A stretch of 64,000 nucleotides of DNA from Agapanthus africanus (Eukaryota > Streptophyta > Magnoliopsida > Asparagales > Amaryllidaceae), in the NCBI GenBank assembly GCA_030015575.1, contig CM057342.1:263834867-263898866 (forward strand), given 5' to 3'. Numbering within the stretch: the stretch's first letter is position 1; every line of letters begins with the position of its first letter. Made by a program: the position numbers and the translations under genes. The notes under the pieces were generated by a model. It had not been told where the DNA came from. It saw only the letters and a list, made by a program, of their open reading frames with translations, and searched no databases. Below are positions 1 through 11,556 of this stretch, piece by piece.

Positions 1-3000
1 TTATCCTTTTTGTTCGATCTCTTGTTTACGGGTCCGAGATTCTTTCCAGGTAGTGTGCGATTGCACGGCTGAATGTTCTCACAACTCCTCAACTCTTTCG
101 TTTTAGAGATGGACTCCTTGAAAAGAGGGCCGAGGGCTACTTTTTCGTCGGAATTGCTCCCGAATGTGAGAACTCGCGGTCCCCCGGGATCAACCCTATG
201 ACAATTGCCGGCAATTCTTTTACGCTCATCTGTCGCATTTTTCCGCTGTCTACGAGCTTCACGCTTTGTCCTGTTGAAGTGTTGCCTGTGAGCGACATAC
301 CTTTGCCACCAACACTTAACGGAGTTGCAGTCTTCAGTAGGATGTGCGATCTTCTGATGATATAAGCAGAAGTTAGGATGTACGTCCGCTTCATCAAAAT
401 GTATACCACCAGGAGAATTTTCTCTGAAAGAGGGCAGCCTCATCCCCATCGATATGGCTTTGGCGAATCGTTTCCTTATCTTGATCCTGCTTTCATTTGC
501 GGTGGATGTACTTTGATCTGGTGGGAGTGTTTCGTCTCTTTTATCTAGTCGCCGGCATTTGGCCTTTTCAAATATGGCCATCTCACGCTCCCGATCGGCT
601 TTACTTTTTTTACGAATTTCATTCAGGAATGCATCAATCATTTCGTCTGATGGTCCTAGAAGTTCAGGCTCGGGATTTGTCCCTGGTTTTTCTGCATCCA
701 AAGCTTCTTCACCGTTTATTAACGAGTGAGAGATCACATGACAGCTTGCCACATAATCCTCAGACTCATCCGACGAGTCTTCTCCATTGTCATCATCTTT
801 GTCCGCAAGGACGTGGGTGAGAAATTCTTGGAGTGTGACTGGGGTCCGCGCCTTCTGATTATATTCTTCCAGTGCGTCAACATGTTTTTGCAGATCCGTG
901 CGCTTGTCATCTAACTTCGCGGGCTTTTGGGTCTTCTCCTTCTTCTTCAAAGACTTTGACGGTTGCGTCTGGGTGTTTTTCCCATTACCACCGGATTTTG
1001 TAGTTGGGCATGGTTTCAGGATTCCCTCGACGATCTGGGGTTCTAGCGGATTTTTCCACCTGATCGCCGGACATGTCCGGAGATCATTCAGCATCTTTTT
1101 GGTTTTGGCCGAAAGGGCCACCTCCCATGGGGCCTCTTCAACAAAAGAGCACGATGCCCCCGACGTGTCCACCTTTTTAGGAGCATGAGGCTGTGGCGGG
1201 TTCACCTTCCAGTTTTCGGATAACGCGAACTTGCCCTGTTGGTACTGATCCTCAATCCATCACTTAAAGACGAAGCAATCTTCGATTAGATGGCTTACCG
1301 CTTGGTGGTAAGGGCAGTAATTAGGATCGTTGACATCACCTGGCTGCAATGGACGTTTTGGATTCGGTAAATTTATGAGTCTGTTGCGCACTGCGAGCTC
1401 GAACAGTCTCCTTGTTTTATTCTGAGGAAACGAGTAAGGACGTCCTAGTCTTTCCTCAAGGGATGGGCGTGGACGCATATTGTTTCGACGGACAACCAGC
1501 TTTAAGTTGCTCGGCTGTTATTAGGTATTGGCAACAACGATCGCTTTCCCTTTCTCAGTTCGAGAGTCTGGCTTTGGAGGAGACGGTTTATGTCGCATCT
1601 GATCCATCTGGGCAAGCTTATCAATTAAGGCCTGGAACGTGGTCGATTTGAAGAACATCATGAATTGCGAGATGGTTGCTTGCGGATCAAGAGTGCCCAC
1701 GAACATACCTACTGCAGGTGCTTCTTCGATCCGCTGTTCGCATTTCGACCACAGATTCCACCATCGTGTTGCGTATTGAACCCACATTTCGCCTGGCCTT
1801 ATCCTGGCGTTGATCAGTGCCGTGATTGGGGTGCGTTCGCTAGCGCTTGCGAAACGCTGGGTGAATAGAAACTCCATCTCTGCGAATGTCTTGACAGAGT
1901 CATTTGGGAGTTCGGAATACCACTCGAATGCCGTCTCCGACAAACTGCCAACAAACTGGCGGAGCAGTAGCTTATCGTCACCTCCAGTGTTGCCGCATAA
2001 GGCTCTGAATTGAGCGACGTGTTGATGGGGATTGCCTGTCCCTTTGTACACATGGAATTTAAGAATCGTATATCCCGGCGGGTAATTGATTTGGTCATAC
2101 CAGCCCGGATAGGGTCGTCCGGTCTTGACAATTTGGCCAGCCGCTTCATTTACCTGGTGAGCTCGTATTTGCTGAGCTATATAGTCATCCAGTGCAGCCT
2201 TGGAAATGGTTTCCTCCTTGGCTCCTGAAAGAGTCGGAGGAGGATTAGATGTCTCCCCTCTATCGTCTTCAGTAATGATCAAAGGGTCTTCAACTGGACG
2301 GTCCGGCTGTAGCATCATCCCTACCATATCTTGGAAGAGGAGTGCCATTTGCTTTATGTTAGCCACTTACTCTACGACTTCTCTGTCCTTCTTTTCGATG
2401 ACTCTGCGTAAGAAGTCAACGTCATTTTCTTGTTCATGACGCTGCTCTGATGATGCCTCCGAGCTTTCTTTTGGCCCGGTAAGTGCAGCCATTGTAGTCA
2501 GCATCTCCTGAAGCTTCTGCTGTTGTTGTTCTTAGGCTTTGGTCACGGATCGAGTGAACGGTCGGTGACCCGTCGAAGTACGGCTTTCCTCCTTTCCGGA
2601 AGCCATATAAACAGTATGGACCACCATGCCCCCAGACTTGGGGCATTTAAATTCAATGTCTTTGCGATTTGCCAAAGACGCAGGGATCTTCTCCGACCCC
2701 CTTCTTTTATGGGTGGTCGAGGTTGAGGGGGCCATTGTAGTGGGCACCCAAGTAGCTGTTGCTTTTTCTGGTTTGACAGAGTAGTCGTTTTCCTGCCGAA
2801 CCTTCATCTTTTTCTGTCGGCGGAGATAGTCTTGATCCATTACGGAGTCTTGGACTTGATGCCAGACCTTGTAAATTTTAGAGGACAGCCGTTAAGGGGG
2901 CTGCTCCAGCTTCACCTTTGGGGTATTATCCACAGGTGGAGGAGATCTTTTTAATACGGCGGTAGGTGAATTCCTGCACAACTTGTTCAGCAGCTCAAAA

Positions 3001-3690
3001 CTGTTCCCGGTTGGAATAACAGCATTAATTTCCACTGTTGGAGCCGATGGAGTTAGCCCAGAGGGAGGGTTGCCCCCAGCCTTCCTTACTCGGCGCCAGT
3101 GGCGACGTCGAGCGTGTCGAGCTGTTGGGGCTAGTTCGGCGATGGGGATGGCTTTGTCTTGCCCCCTGTCCAGAAGAGACGCCGCAGTTGCCAGCCTCTT
3201 GAAGACTGACGTCATTTGAGTAGAAGTATCCAATCTGTCAAAGACAGACCTTCGAGCAGGAACAGGAGCCGGAATAGTCAGTCTTGTAAAGACCGGCCCT
3301 TTGGTAGGAGAAGCCCCCTTGATGACTTCAGGAGCAGGGATGGCTATTCTCTTCGGAACAACCTTCTCTAGGATTGCAAGCTTCATTGTGGGCCCACAGA
3401 AATTTTTGGCCCAGTCTGGCGAAGACCGAGGAGCTGGAGTTGGACGACCCGCTGAGAGGGGCCGCAGTAGCTGTAAGCCGATCGAAGACCGACTTCTTGG
3501 GAGCTTCCGGTGTTGGCACAGGAGCGGTGAAGCTCATTGGCGGGAGCATGGTCCCAAAGAACAATCCAGTGGTGGCCTGAGTCACCTATTCCACCGGCAT
3601 AGCGAAGATGGAGGCTGCTTGGGGCCCGTAAGTCACTCCTCCAGCAGGGATGGAGTGAGAGTTATTGCCGTTAGTGCAGTTTGAAGCCAT
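1..3690 (-). pseudogene. Broken gag of family T retrotransposon, copy 1 (continues beyond the window start)
   Basis: The start codon is at 3690-3688, about 127 bases downstream of the primer site. The product would be a structural Gag that packages element RNA. It is colinear with the plus-strand copy at 55460-59506. In order it shows VFxRL motifs (about 3500-3200), a coiled-coil-like stretch, the Retrotrans_gag core near 2130-1600 (PYPGWYDQ, GTGNPHQHV, LLLRQFVGSL), and a zinc knuckle of form C-x2-H-x4-H-x4-C at about 1320-1278. An in-frame TAG lies at 3588-3586, where copy 2 has Gln (PVEQ). The frame shifts near 3400, after VFARLG. Several positions that are stops in copy 2 are Trp (TGG) here, so the two copies decayed independently from one long open frame. 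No polymerase domain follows within the window. Confidence 0.85.
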
Positions 3691-3816
3691 TGATCTTCTG
3701 CTTTTCTGCACGGAGCAAGACACCAAATCTAAATACCTCGAATCCATAGGCAACCACAACAAACTGCGATTCATTCGCGAACACGACACACGAAGTGTGG
3801 AGTGGAAAGACGAAAA

Positions 3817-3835
3817 GGTCCCACCGGGCGTGCCA
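3817..3835 (-). other. Primer binding site of family T copy 1
   Basis: On the minus strand this reads TGGCACGCCCGGTGGGACC and sits 5 bases (GATTC) after the LTR end. The same 19 bases occur at the same place in copy 2 (55316-55334). Plant Ty3-type elements carry a TGG-starting primer site here. I did not identify the matching tRNA. Confidence 0.7.
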
Positions 3836-4249
3836 GAATCTGTTCCCCTCCGAACGGCGGCCAAGACATGGACGTCTTGCCTGAGATTCGGGGCAGATGC
3901 TATTTGGTTTCATCCGTCCACCTCTCCGAAGATGCCAAGTTGATTTATGGCACCATGCATCGGAGGTTTAGATGGATGCGGCCGATGTAGCAGACTTCGT
4001 CAGATTCCCCCTCGTTAGAGGGGTTTTTGATTGTGGGGATGCTCTTCCCTGCAGGCGCAAGCCCCTGCAGTTAATTACGCTACCGCATCGCGGTAGCAAC
4101 TTTCTCCTTCTCCAGATTTTCACTTCGTGTCGTGGGTGTTTGTTTTGTTTGTGGTTGCCCGTGGATCGTATACGGAGACTAATTTATGCCGTCGCCCTTA
4201 GGACGTGGATTAGTCCAAATCCGTATTTTCTTAGATTTAGGTTTGGGGT

Positions 4250-5130
4250 TTTGGTTTAAGGATACGTTAGCCATATTTGAGGCTAAGATCAACTTAAACG
4301 TTTGTTAAGGATACGTTAGTCCAGTTTGAGACAAAGATCAACTTAACGGGATCGTTTAGATCCGACAAAAGAGCATTGGGGGCTCTATTTTTCCAGTTTA
4401 GGGACATAGTAGTCCGTTGAATGTATGGCCGTCGGGACCCGTCACCTCTCTGACGACGTTGAAGGATTACAACGACAGATATCAGAGGAGTTCAGAGATG
4501 TACCCTTGAACCGAAGTTGATTGGGGGATCTATAGTCCAATTTGGGACTAAAGTCTGTTTGAAGGTTTAAGGATGCGTTAGCCATATTTGAGGCTAAGAT
4601 CAACTTAAACGGGATCGTTTAGATCCGACAAAAGAGCATTTGGGGGCTCTATTGTTCCAGTTTAGGGACATAGTGGTCCATTGAATATATGGCCGTCGGG
4701 ACCCGTCACCTCTCTGACGACGTTGAAGGATTACAACGACAGATATCAGAGGAGTTCAGAGATGTACCTTTGAACCGAAGTTGATTGGGGGATCTATAGT
4801 CCAATTTGGGACTAAAATCTGTTTGAAGGTTTAAAGATACGTTAGCCATAATTGAGGCTAAGACCAACTTAAACGGGATCGTTTAGATCCGAAAAAAGAG
4901 CATTTGGGGGCTCTATTGTTCCAGTTTAGGGACATAGTGGTCCATCGCCAGTTTAGGGACATGGTGGTCCATTGCCAGTTTAAGGACATGGTGGTCCATT
5001 GGTAGTTTAAGGACATTGCGGTCCATTTCATGTATGGCCGTCGGGACCCATCACCTCTCTGACGTCATTGAAGGATTACAATGATAGATGTCAGAGGAGT
5101 TCAGGGATGTACCCTTGAACCAATGAGTTG
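4250..5130 (-). repeat. Triplicated ~270-340 bp block in LTR copy 1
   Basis: The marker 'cctctctgacgacgttgaag' occurs near 4446, 4712 and (as gacgtcattgaag) 5054. It is followed each time by a 'cagaggagttcagagatgta' marker. Copy 2 has two such blocks (about 54250-54900) and the scrap at 13619 has one. The block number differs between copies, which suggests unequal exchange or slippage during reverse transcription. Confidence 0.75.
4921..5029 (-). repeat. 27 bp tandem repeat, four units, in LTR copy 1
   Basis: The unit is ccagtttagggacatggtgg plus tccattg, starting near 4921, 4948, 4975 and 5002. The unit contains the dyad GGACcaccatGTCC on the other strand. Copy 2 has three units (54365-54445). 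Confidence 0.8.
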
Positions 5131-5385
5131 GTTGAAAGAGCAGATGTGCTCAGTTCAAGATGATTTGAGGACTTATGGCCAGTTTGGGCTAAGTCCAATT
5201 ATGTTTGAAATATTAGCCCTTTGGGCCATTAGACATTTGTCTGGGTTCAGCCCCTCATCATTCAGCAGTGCTAAACAGAGGTTTGGAGGCTCTGACAACA
5301 TTTTGTCTTTGATTTCCTTAATTTTGAGATTCATTTGGAGGAAGGACTTTTGCCTCTGGAAAACTAGTCAATTTGGCTAAAAGTA

Positions 5386-7145
5386 GTATTAAACACTAAA
5401 GAACAACAGTGTTAAATACTGGAGATAGAACTCTCAAGTTAGTGTTGAACACTGGAAATATAATCCCCAAATTAGTGTTAAACACTGGAAATATAATTTC
5501 CAAATTAGTGTTAAACACTAAAGAAAGAGGGGTCACGTGTGGACACGTGAGAGCGCCCAAAGGTGGGACCAGATCCCTTTTCTTCGTTCTGCAATTAAGT
5601 GTTAAACACTTTTTTATATTTTTTTATTTTTGAGCATCACGTGCTGACACGTGACGGTGATTTATGCGCTGACTGTTAAAGCGTTTGCTAAGGGGTCACG
5701 TGGTATCACGCGAGAGCGCCCAAAACCTTCATTTCCTTTGTTTTTCCTTTCTGCGTTTTGTAAGTCACGTGGGAACACGTGAGGCGTTGCCTCAGAACAT
5801 TTTCCTTCTTGTTTTTGGGGATCTTTTCAGGGGTCACGTGGGGACACGTGATGGAGATCTTTTGAGTTCTCTGTTATTTTTAAGAATTAAATTCTCTGTA
5901 GGGTTGAACCCTAATTATGATTTTGGAGGAATTAAATTCCTACAATTCTACGAGAATTAAATTCTCATGTAGGGTTAAACCCTAATTTCTTTTTAAGAGG
6001 AATTAAATTTCTGTGAATTTAAGAGAATTAAATTCTCAATTAGGGTTAAAACCTAGTTCTGTTTTGGGTGAATTAAATTCTCTAAACTCAATTCCCCCTC
6101 TAAGTTTTGGATCTGCATGGCAGGATCTCAACCCAATGAGAATTAAATTCTCATCCTATGGGGAGATGTGCTCTGTACAGATCTTCAACCAGAAGAAGAA
6201 CCAGGTTCTTTATTTGCAGAAGAGTTAAATTCTTAGGTTTTGAGAATTAAATTCTCTGTTTGAAGTTGATCTTTTTCTCTTTTCTCACCTAGGGTTTTCT
6301 TTGTCGAGAATTAAATTCTCCTTTATTTTTTCTCTGCAATTTCAAGGTCAGAATTCTCTCCAAAGTTTTTCTCTCTCCAAATTCTCCTCCCCTTCTCTTC
6401 TCTTGGCTCCTATTTATAGGAGGAGAAAAAGAATCAATTTGTTTAGCAAATCTTTCATTGAAAGATTTTGCTTGATTTCATGATTAATATGATCCTTTAG
6501 ATCAATCGGTGAATTTTATTCACCGTTGGATTTTAAATCCAAAGATATTATGTTTGTTATTTCTGGTGAGATTTAGGGGAAATCTTTCCTTGTATCAAAT
6601 CTTTCCATAAATTGGTGATTTTTAATCACCCTTGGATCTTTAATCCAACGGTCCCCATAATCCTTTTCCATTTGGAAAGATTTAAAGAAATTTAGAATTT
6701 TAATTCTATTTGGAAAGATCTAGAAAAATTTAGAATTTTAATTCTATTTGGAAAGATTTAGAGAAATTAAGAATTTTAATTCTATTAAACTGTAAGGCTT
6801 TCAAAGCCTGTCACGTGCTGGCACGTGACCCTTGGTCACGTATGAGCACGTGACCCCCAATTGGTTCTTTTCTCAGCGTTTATTTATGCTTCAGTTTTAA
6901 CCATCACGTGTCAACACATGACCATTGGTCACATGTGAGCACGTGATACCTCATTGAGGTATTTCCTTCAGCCATTTGTTTTTTTTATTTCTGCTCTAAC
7001 TATCACGTGTCAACACGTGACCATTGGTCACGTGTGAGCACGTGACCCCCAGTTGGGTCCTTCTTCAGTCGTTTGTTTTTATTTCTGTTTTAACTATCAC
7101 GTGTCAACACGTGACCATCGATCACGTGCGAGCACGTGATACCTC
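5386..7145 (-). promoter_or_regulatory. Palindrome arrays in LTR copy 1 (GTGTTaAACAC, GAATTAAATTC, paired CACGTG)
   Basis: Three motif arrays are visible. GTGTTAAACAC-type dyads lie at about 5386-5612. GAATTAAATTC dyads lie at about 5884-6325. Paired G-boxes of form TCACGTG-N4-CACGTGA lie at 5532-5850 and again at 6810-7140. Between them run other dyads such as GGTGATTTTTAATCACC (about 6615) and AGGCTTTCAAAGCCT (about 6796). CACGTG is the core site of plant bZIP and bHLH factors; a regulatory role is inferred from that and from the LTR position. Confidence 0.6.
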
Positions 7146-7409
7146 ATTGAGGTAATTCCTGATTTTTAATCAAGGAACAGTGCATAGCATATTTGCTCAT
7201 AACTTTTGACCCCGGATGAATTATGAAGCCCATAATATATCAAATCGAAGGGTTTTTTGAGATTCTTCCAATACCATCAGAATTTAATAGTTCCTCCTTC
7301 GGGAGTTTATCAAAATACATGCCGGAAGATACTGGTTCGCATTTCCTTAAGCGTATCGCTGCCATTTGATACCTTGGACTCTTCTGCGCAGAAATTTTTG
7401 GCGGGAACA

Positions 7410-9900
7410 CCCACCTTATCTGCGGAGTGGCTAATGGAATGCCAAACCTGATAGAATCTTTAGATCCTATTAAATTTTCCGTAATCGTTTGCGGTTCTGA
7501 AATCACTTCCAGTTCTACCATACTCCCACTACTGTTTTCTGAAAAATCCATTTTACTAAAACTGTGGCAAGTCAAGAACAATATCACTATTGATCTTTCA
7601 GATGGTAGAAAGTCAACCCTCATCATAAACTGGGCCAACCCACAAACAGCCATTACAGAAACGTGCGTTGAGTTGTCCAGAGTCTGGTTTTAATCATAAG
7701 CCGGACAACTCCTCGTACCTTAACATCGTTAAGATATGAACCATTCTATATCCAATATAGAAACTATGGCACTTATTTAATTTGAACCAGATTCAAATCA
7801 TGCAGCTGTCTCCAGTGCATATCAACTTAATGGAGAGAGGCTAATCAGCATTATTCAACTTAGGAATCCATCCAATTATGAGTAACCTGAAAGAGAAACA
7901 AGTTTCTCAAAACCATTACTATCATCTGAATACCAATCACAAGTATCTACATCTTCGATCTCTTTGAAGAATCCCGATACTTGCGATATCTGGTTCTCTA
8001 TTTTATTCTTATACCTATAACTTCTCAAAACTTAGACATTGTATTTCTACGAAACACTTGTCTAAAAACTAGAGAAGTCACAAGTAAACAGAATATAGTA
8101 CAAGGACCAACCCCTTTATTATTACGGACACTGGACAACATACAATACTCTGTATAAGTTCGCTGAGTTGTATAACTCAAAACCTGTGCGTCATAGGTTG
8201 AAAACTGTACCCAGGAGATTTCCTCAAATATCACCAATTACAACGAATTCCGATTTAATGAGGATGATCACCTAATTCCCAATAACTTACTCCCACTCAT
8301 CATCTGTAAAACCATACAGATATGAGAATGAAACCTGGTAAATACATACCCTGGAGTAAGTATCTAATCGGGAAATCAGTTTTCCTTTAACAATGCACTG
8401 AAACATGAAAATGTTTTGTAAGGGTATTCTGGTATTCCTAGTAATGCCTCTTCCATAATCCAATTCATGACTATAACCATATATTTCTTTGACATCTCTC
8501 CAAATCCCTTTATTTGTCTTTATTCATTACCTTCTGTACACCATCGTCAGGCTAAATGGTTTTCTTCCTTCCCTACCGTTCGGCACCAGCCTATGGTTGG
8601 AAGAAGACTATCCAGTAAACATAATAGGTGTACTCTCCTAAACCAAGGAGTACTCGCAACCTGAGAGAAGGTGATGATAAAAGACAACTGAATAATACCT
8701 TATTCTATTTCTTCTGAACTGGGGAAAAAAGCAAAGGTGAAGTAGGAGTAGCGATGAAGTACGCGGTTTGGTCGTGAATGATAGCAGTCGCAATTTACTT
8801 TGCCCTCTTTCTAATCTCTTTATTTTGTCTTTACTTATTACCTTCTATACACCCTACTTAGGCTAATTGGTTTTCTTCATTCCCTACCTTTCGGCACCTG
8901 CCTATGGTTTGGAAGAAGACTATCCAATAAGCGTAATAGGTGTACTCTCCTAAACCAAGGAGCCCTCGCAACCTGAGAGAAAGTGATAATAAAAGACAAC
9001 CGAATAAACCAATTCAATTTCTCCTGAACCTGGATCCATCCTCGAAGAAGTCCCTTCGAGTTCGTATATAACCATACGATGGATCTATCCAATAGAAGTG
9101 GATGTCCGTAGTAATACGGGGTGTTCTGAGAAATGCAAAGGGTAAAAGAAGGAGCGGCAATGACTTATGTAATTTAGACAATCCAAAAGCCAGTATTTTA
9201 AGAAGGTTCGGTCAACTTGGTCACTGAGTCATAGTCTAGGATCGGTCAAAGGTCGCTGCCAGAGAGAGAGAGAAAAGAAACACTCTGCGTGCACTCTAAC
9301 CTAGATCAGAATGGTTATCACTTTATTTAATCAGGAAACCCCCCCACTGTACTATCAAATTCTCCTCCAAACCTGAAAGAAGAATCAATCGGGATCACCC
9401 GAAGAGTAAACCAACTCATTAGTGGGAATCGGGATCCAATTCTCATCGCATGATAACGTGAAGGAATCCACTTATGTTATCACACTCCAGAAGGTATGCG
9501 CATGCTTGGCAAGTTTCAGTTTCTTTAGAAACTCCCGATATGATTTTTGCCCCATGCTCTTATGACCTTAGCGTAGCTCAAAATGCCATAAGTCACATGC
9601 CAAGTTCTACCCATCATTATCTTGTCAATTTGAACCCACCCGTACATGCCCCTGACGTGGACCAAATGGCAGAACGACTGTCCCAAACCAACTCATCTAT
9701 CTATGCAACAGATGAATACCCAGCAGCTACCAAACACTATGCCTTGGCGTAGGTCAAAATACATAGCTTGAATACTACTGAATACCCAAATGAAATGACG
9801 GAGGGCTACGGCTGGTTTTTGGCGAAAAACTTTAACGTAATGAACTTGATATCGTTGAAGGAACCTGATAGCTTTTTATAAAAAATATAGTGACGAAAAC
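7410..9900. other. Unclassified repetitive DNA upstream of copy 1, no recognisable gene
   Basis: I see no conserved coding domain here. A minus-strand open stretch from 7653 runs across the LTR edge at 7409 into LTR sequence; its first 80 or so residues (containing ILFLTCHSFSKM) are not recognised. A GA-rich simple run lies near 9264-9281. The internal direct repeats at 8510-9008 are listed separately. Confidence 0.5.
8510..9008. repeat. Two direct repeats of ~190 bp, 309 bp apart
   Basis: The unit runs 8510-8697 and 8819-9008. Both start with a 'ttta ttt(t)gtctttat' run. Both share 'cctatggtt', 'gaagaagactatcca', 'ggtgtactctcctaaaccaa' and 'cgcaacctgagaga', and end near 'aaaagacaac'. Identity by eye is high with scattered substitutions and one-base indels. 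The host element is not identified. Confidence 0.75.
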
Positions 9901-9904
9901 CTTT

Positions 9905-10135
9905 GCTAAAGAGGTCACTCCCGGTGAAGGGATCTCGGCTCTTTCCTCGTGGAATGAGGTGCAGGATATTCCAACTGAATACCGTGATGCAAAGCAACAT
10001 GTAATCGACTATAGTGAAGTTATTACCCTGACGCAAACTTCTGCCCAAGGGGTCACTCCCAGTGAAGGGATATCGGCCCTTGCCTCGTCGAATGAGGTGC
10101 AGAATATTCCAACCGAATACCACTGTGCAAAACCA
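9905..10135. repeat. Two direct repeats of ~85 bp, ~144 bp period
   Basis: Shared blocks are 'gaggtcactcccggtgaagg' / 'ggggtcactcccagtgaagg', 'tcgtggaatgaggtgcagga' / 'tcgtcgaatgaggtgcagaa', and 'atattccaac(t/c)gaatacc'. Units are about 9908-9992 and 10051-10134. Short frames are open in both strands but no protein family is recognised. Confidence 0.7.
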
Positions 10136-10209
10136 AAGAAAACGTCTTTGTAATAACACTTTTTAAAACTGTTCCAACAACATCCAAACAGGTTTGTTTT
10201 CCTTTGCAT

Positions 10210-11540
10210 TGATCAGAATAAACGCAGTCCCATCAATTAATCACACCAGAAAAGAACGAAAATAAAATGTACGTATATGCCATCCGCATTCGTCACTGAG
10301 TCCCGTCATCACCCGTTAGGTTACTTAACTAACGACAGAGCAGGGACTGGACTAGCGCAGGTGTAAAACATATACAACATCTACTAGTATATATACCAAT
10401 ATACAATAATCGCTCCAGGCATGATAATATGCAACATTACAGAAAAAGTAATAAGCATCACAGAACAATACGGATAATCTGGGATCCCCGGGTTTCACAG
10501 AGCCGCTACTAAAACCCGACGTTCCCCTGGTCGTGTGGATAGCCTGTGCAATGAAACCTAGACCCCTACGGGTGCGGCAAGTTACCCGCCAAAACCTGAA
10601 GCGAGGCAGCCCCCTACAGCAAAATGAATGGACCACCCTGCACTTCACGGAATCCGGTAACTTGAGCACCCCTCCTTGGGTCAACCTGTACCCCCACGAG
10701 TGCGGCGAATAGTCTGCCAATTCTAGAGTGAGTCCCCTCTACCTCTCAAAGCCATGAGATGCGGACCCGTTGCCCTCCAGAACCCGGCAATCCGTGCACT
10801 CCGTCATGGAGTAAACCTAGTACAGTAATGAAAAATATGTACAACGGGTACATTGACCTCAGCCCGGTCGTGCCCCAAAAGAATATTATACAAACAGGAA
10901 ATAACGGCAGTCCACATGTTGGACGCTCGCCTCGCAATATCAAATGTACAAATAAATTCAAACTGCACTACCATTGCATACTGCTATCCACCACGATAAA
11001 TCCGCAACATCACAGCACAACACAGAACATCAACGCGAATGTCACGTTCGCAAATCCGTCTAAAAGAACTATAGCAATTAGACGCAATTTACCGCTTGAA
11101 TGACACTCACGGTCGGAGATATAATGTAAATACTGTAAACTAACACGTTTAAATTCCGATCGACAAAACTTCCCGAAGTGGGCCCTACATACATCTGCTG
11201 TACAGTAATAAAATCTGGGCCCAAAAGAAATATTCTAGAAACCACAATTCCCTATGAAGAAGCCCCAGAAGAAATTTGGCCCACTGAAACACCAAGACGG
11301 CCACGGATTCGCTGCCAAAGCTAGGCATGTGCGGCGGTTCCACGGCCATACGGTCGAATCAGGGGCGCAAATTTCTACTGTGTTCTTAAAAAGGCCTGCA
11401 CGATTTTCTGAGATTCTCAAAATAATTTTTAGACCTGTTTTTAAAATCGACAGAAACTTTACACAGAAAATTATAGTTTTCGAAATTTCGTTCAATCGAT
11501 ATTTTAAACGCGTTAGCACAAATTAGTAAAGCTTAATGGC
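10210..11540 (-). other. Degraded LTR-retrotransposon-like DNA, no gene seen
   Basis: The part directly left of the primer site at 11541 should be the internal 5' region of the element whose LTR is 11557-13618, but no gag frame is readable. The part around 10300-11100, read on the minus strand, has the look of a plant Ty3-type LTR (tatatactag, acgggtgatgacggga). I could not find its ends. Assignment is weak. Confidence 0.3.
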
Positions 11541-11555
11541 GTGGCTCTGATACCA
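11541..11555 (-). other. Initiator-Met tRNA primer binding site
   Basis: On the minus strand this reads TGGTATCAGAGCCAC, the usual complement of the plant initiator-Met tRNA 3' end. It lies one base from the LTR end at 11557. This fixes the element's strand and its LTR edge. Confidence 0.9.
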
Positions 11556-11556
11556 T

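Larger units (their letters stand above)
3841..7409 (-). repeat. 5' LTR of family T copy 1
   Basis: The LTR is 3,569 bp. On the minus strand it starts TGTTCCCGCC (7409 downwards) and ends GGGGAACA (3841), giving matching inverted termini TGTTCC/GGAACA. The base run outside 7409 lacks the purine tract seen before the LTRs at 28390 and 52130, so 7409 is the outer edge of the element and this is a 5' LTR. It is longer than the copy 2 LTR because an internal block is present three times and a 27 bp unit four times. It is rich in short palindromes throughout. Confidence 0.85.

Noticed and set aside
137-409. 90-codon frame near the window start (and its partner at 58767-59027)
   Set aside because: It is an out-of-frame shadow of gag; the real frame reads through the zinc-knuckle region.
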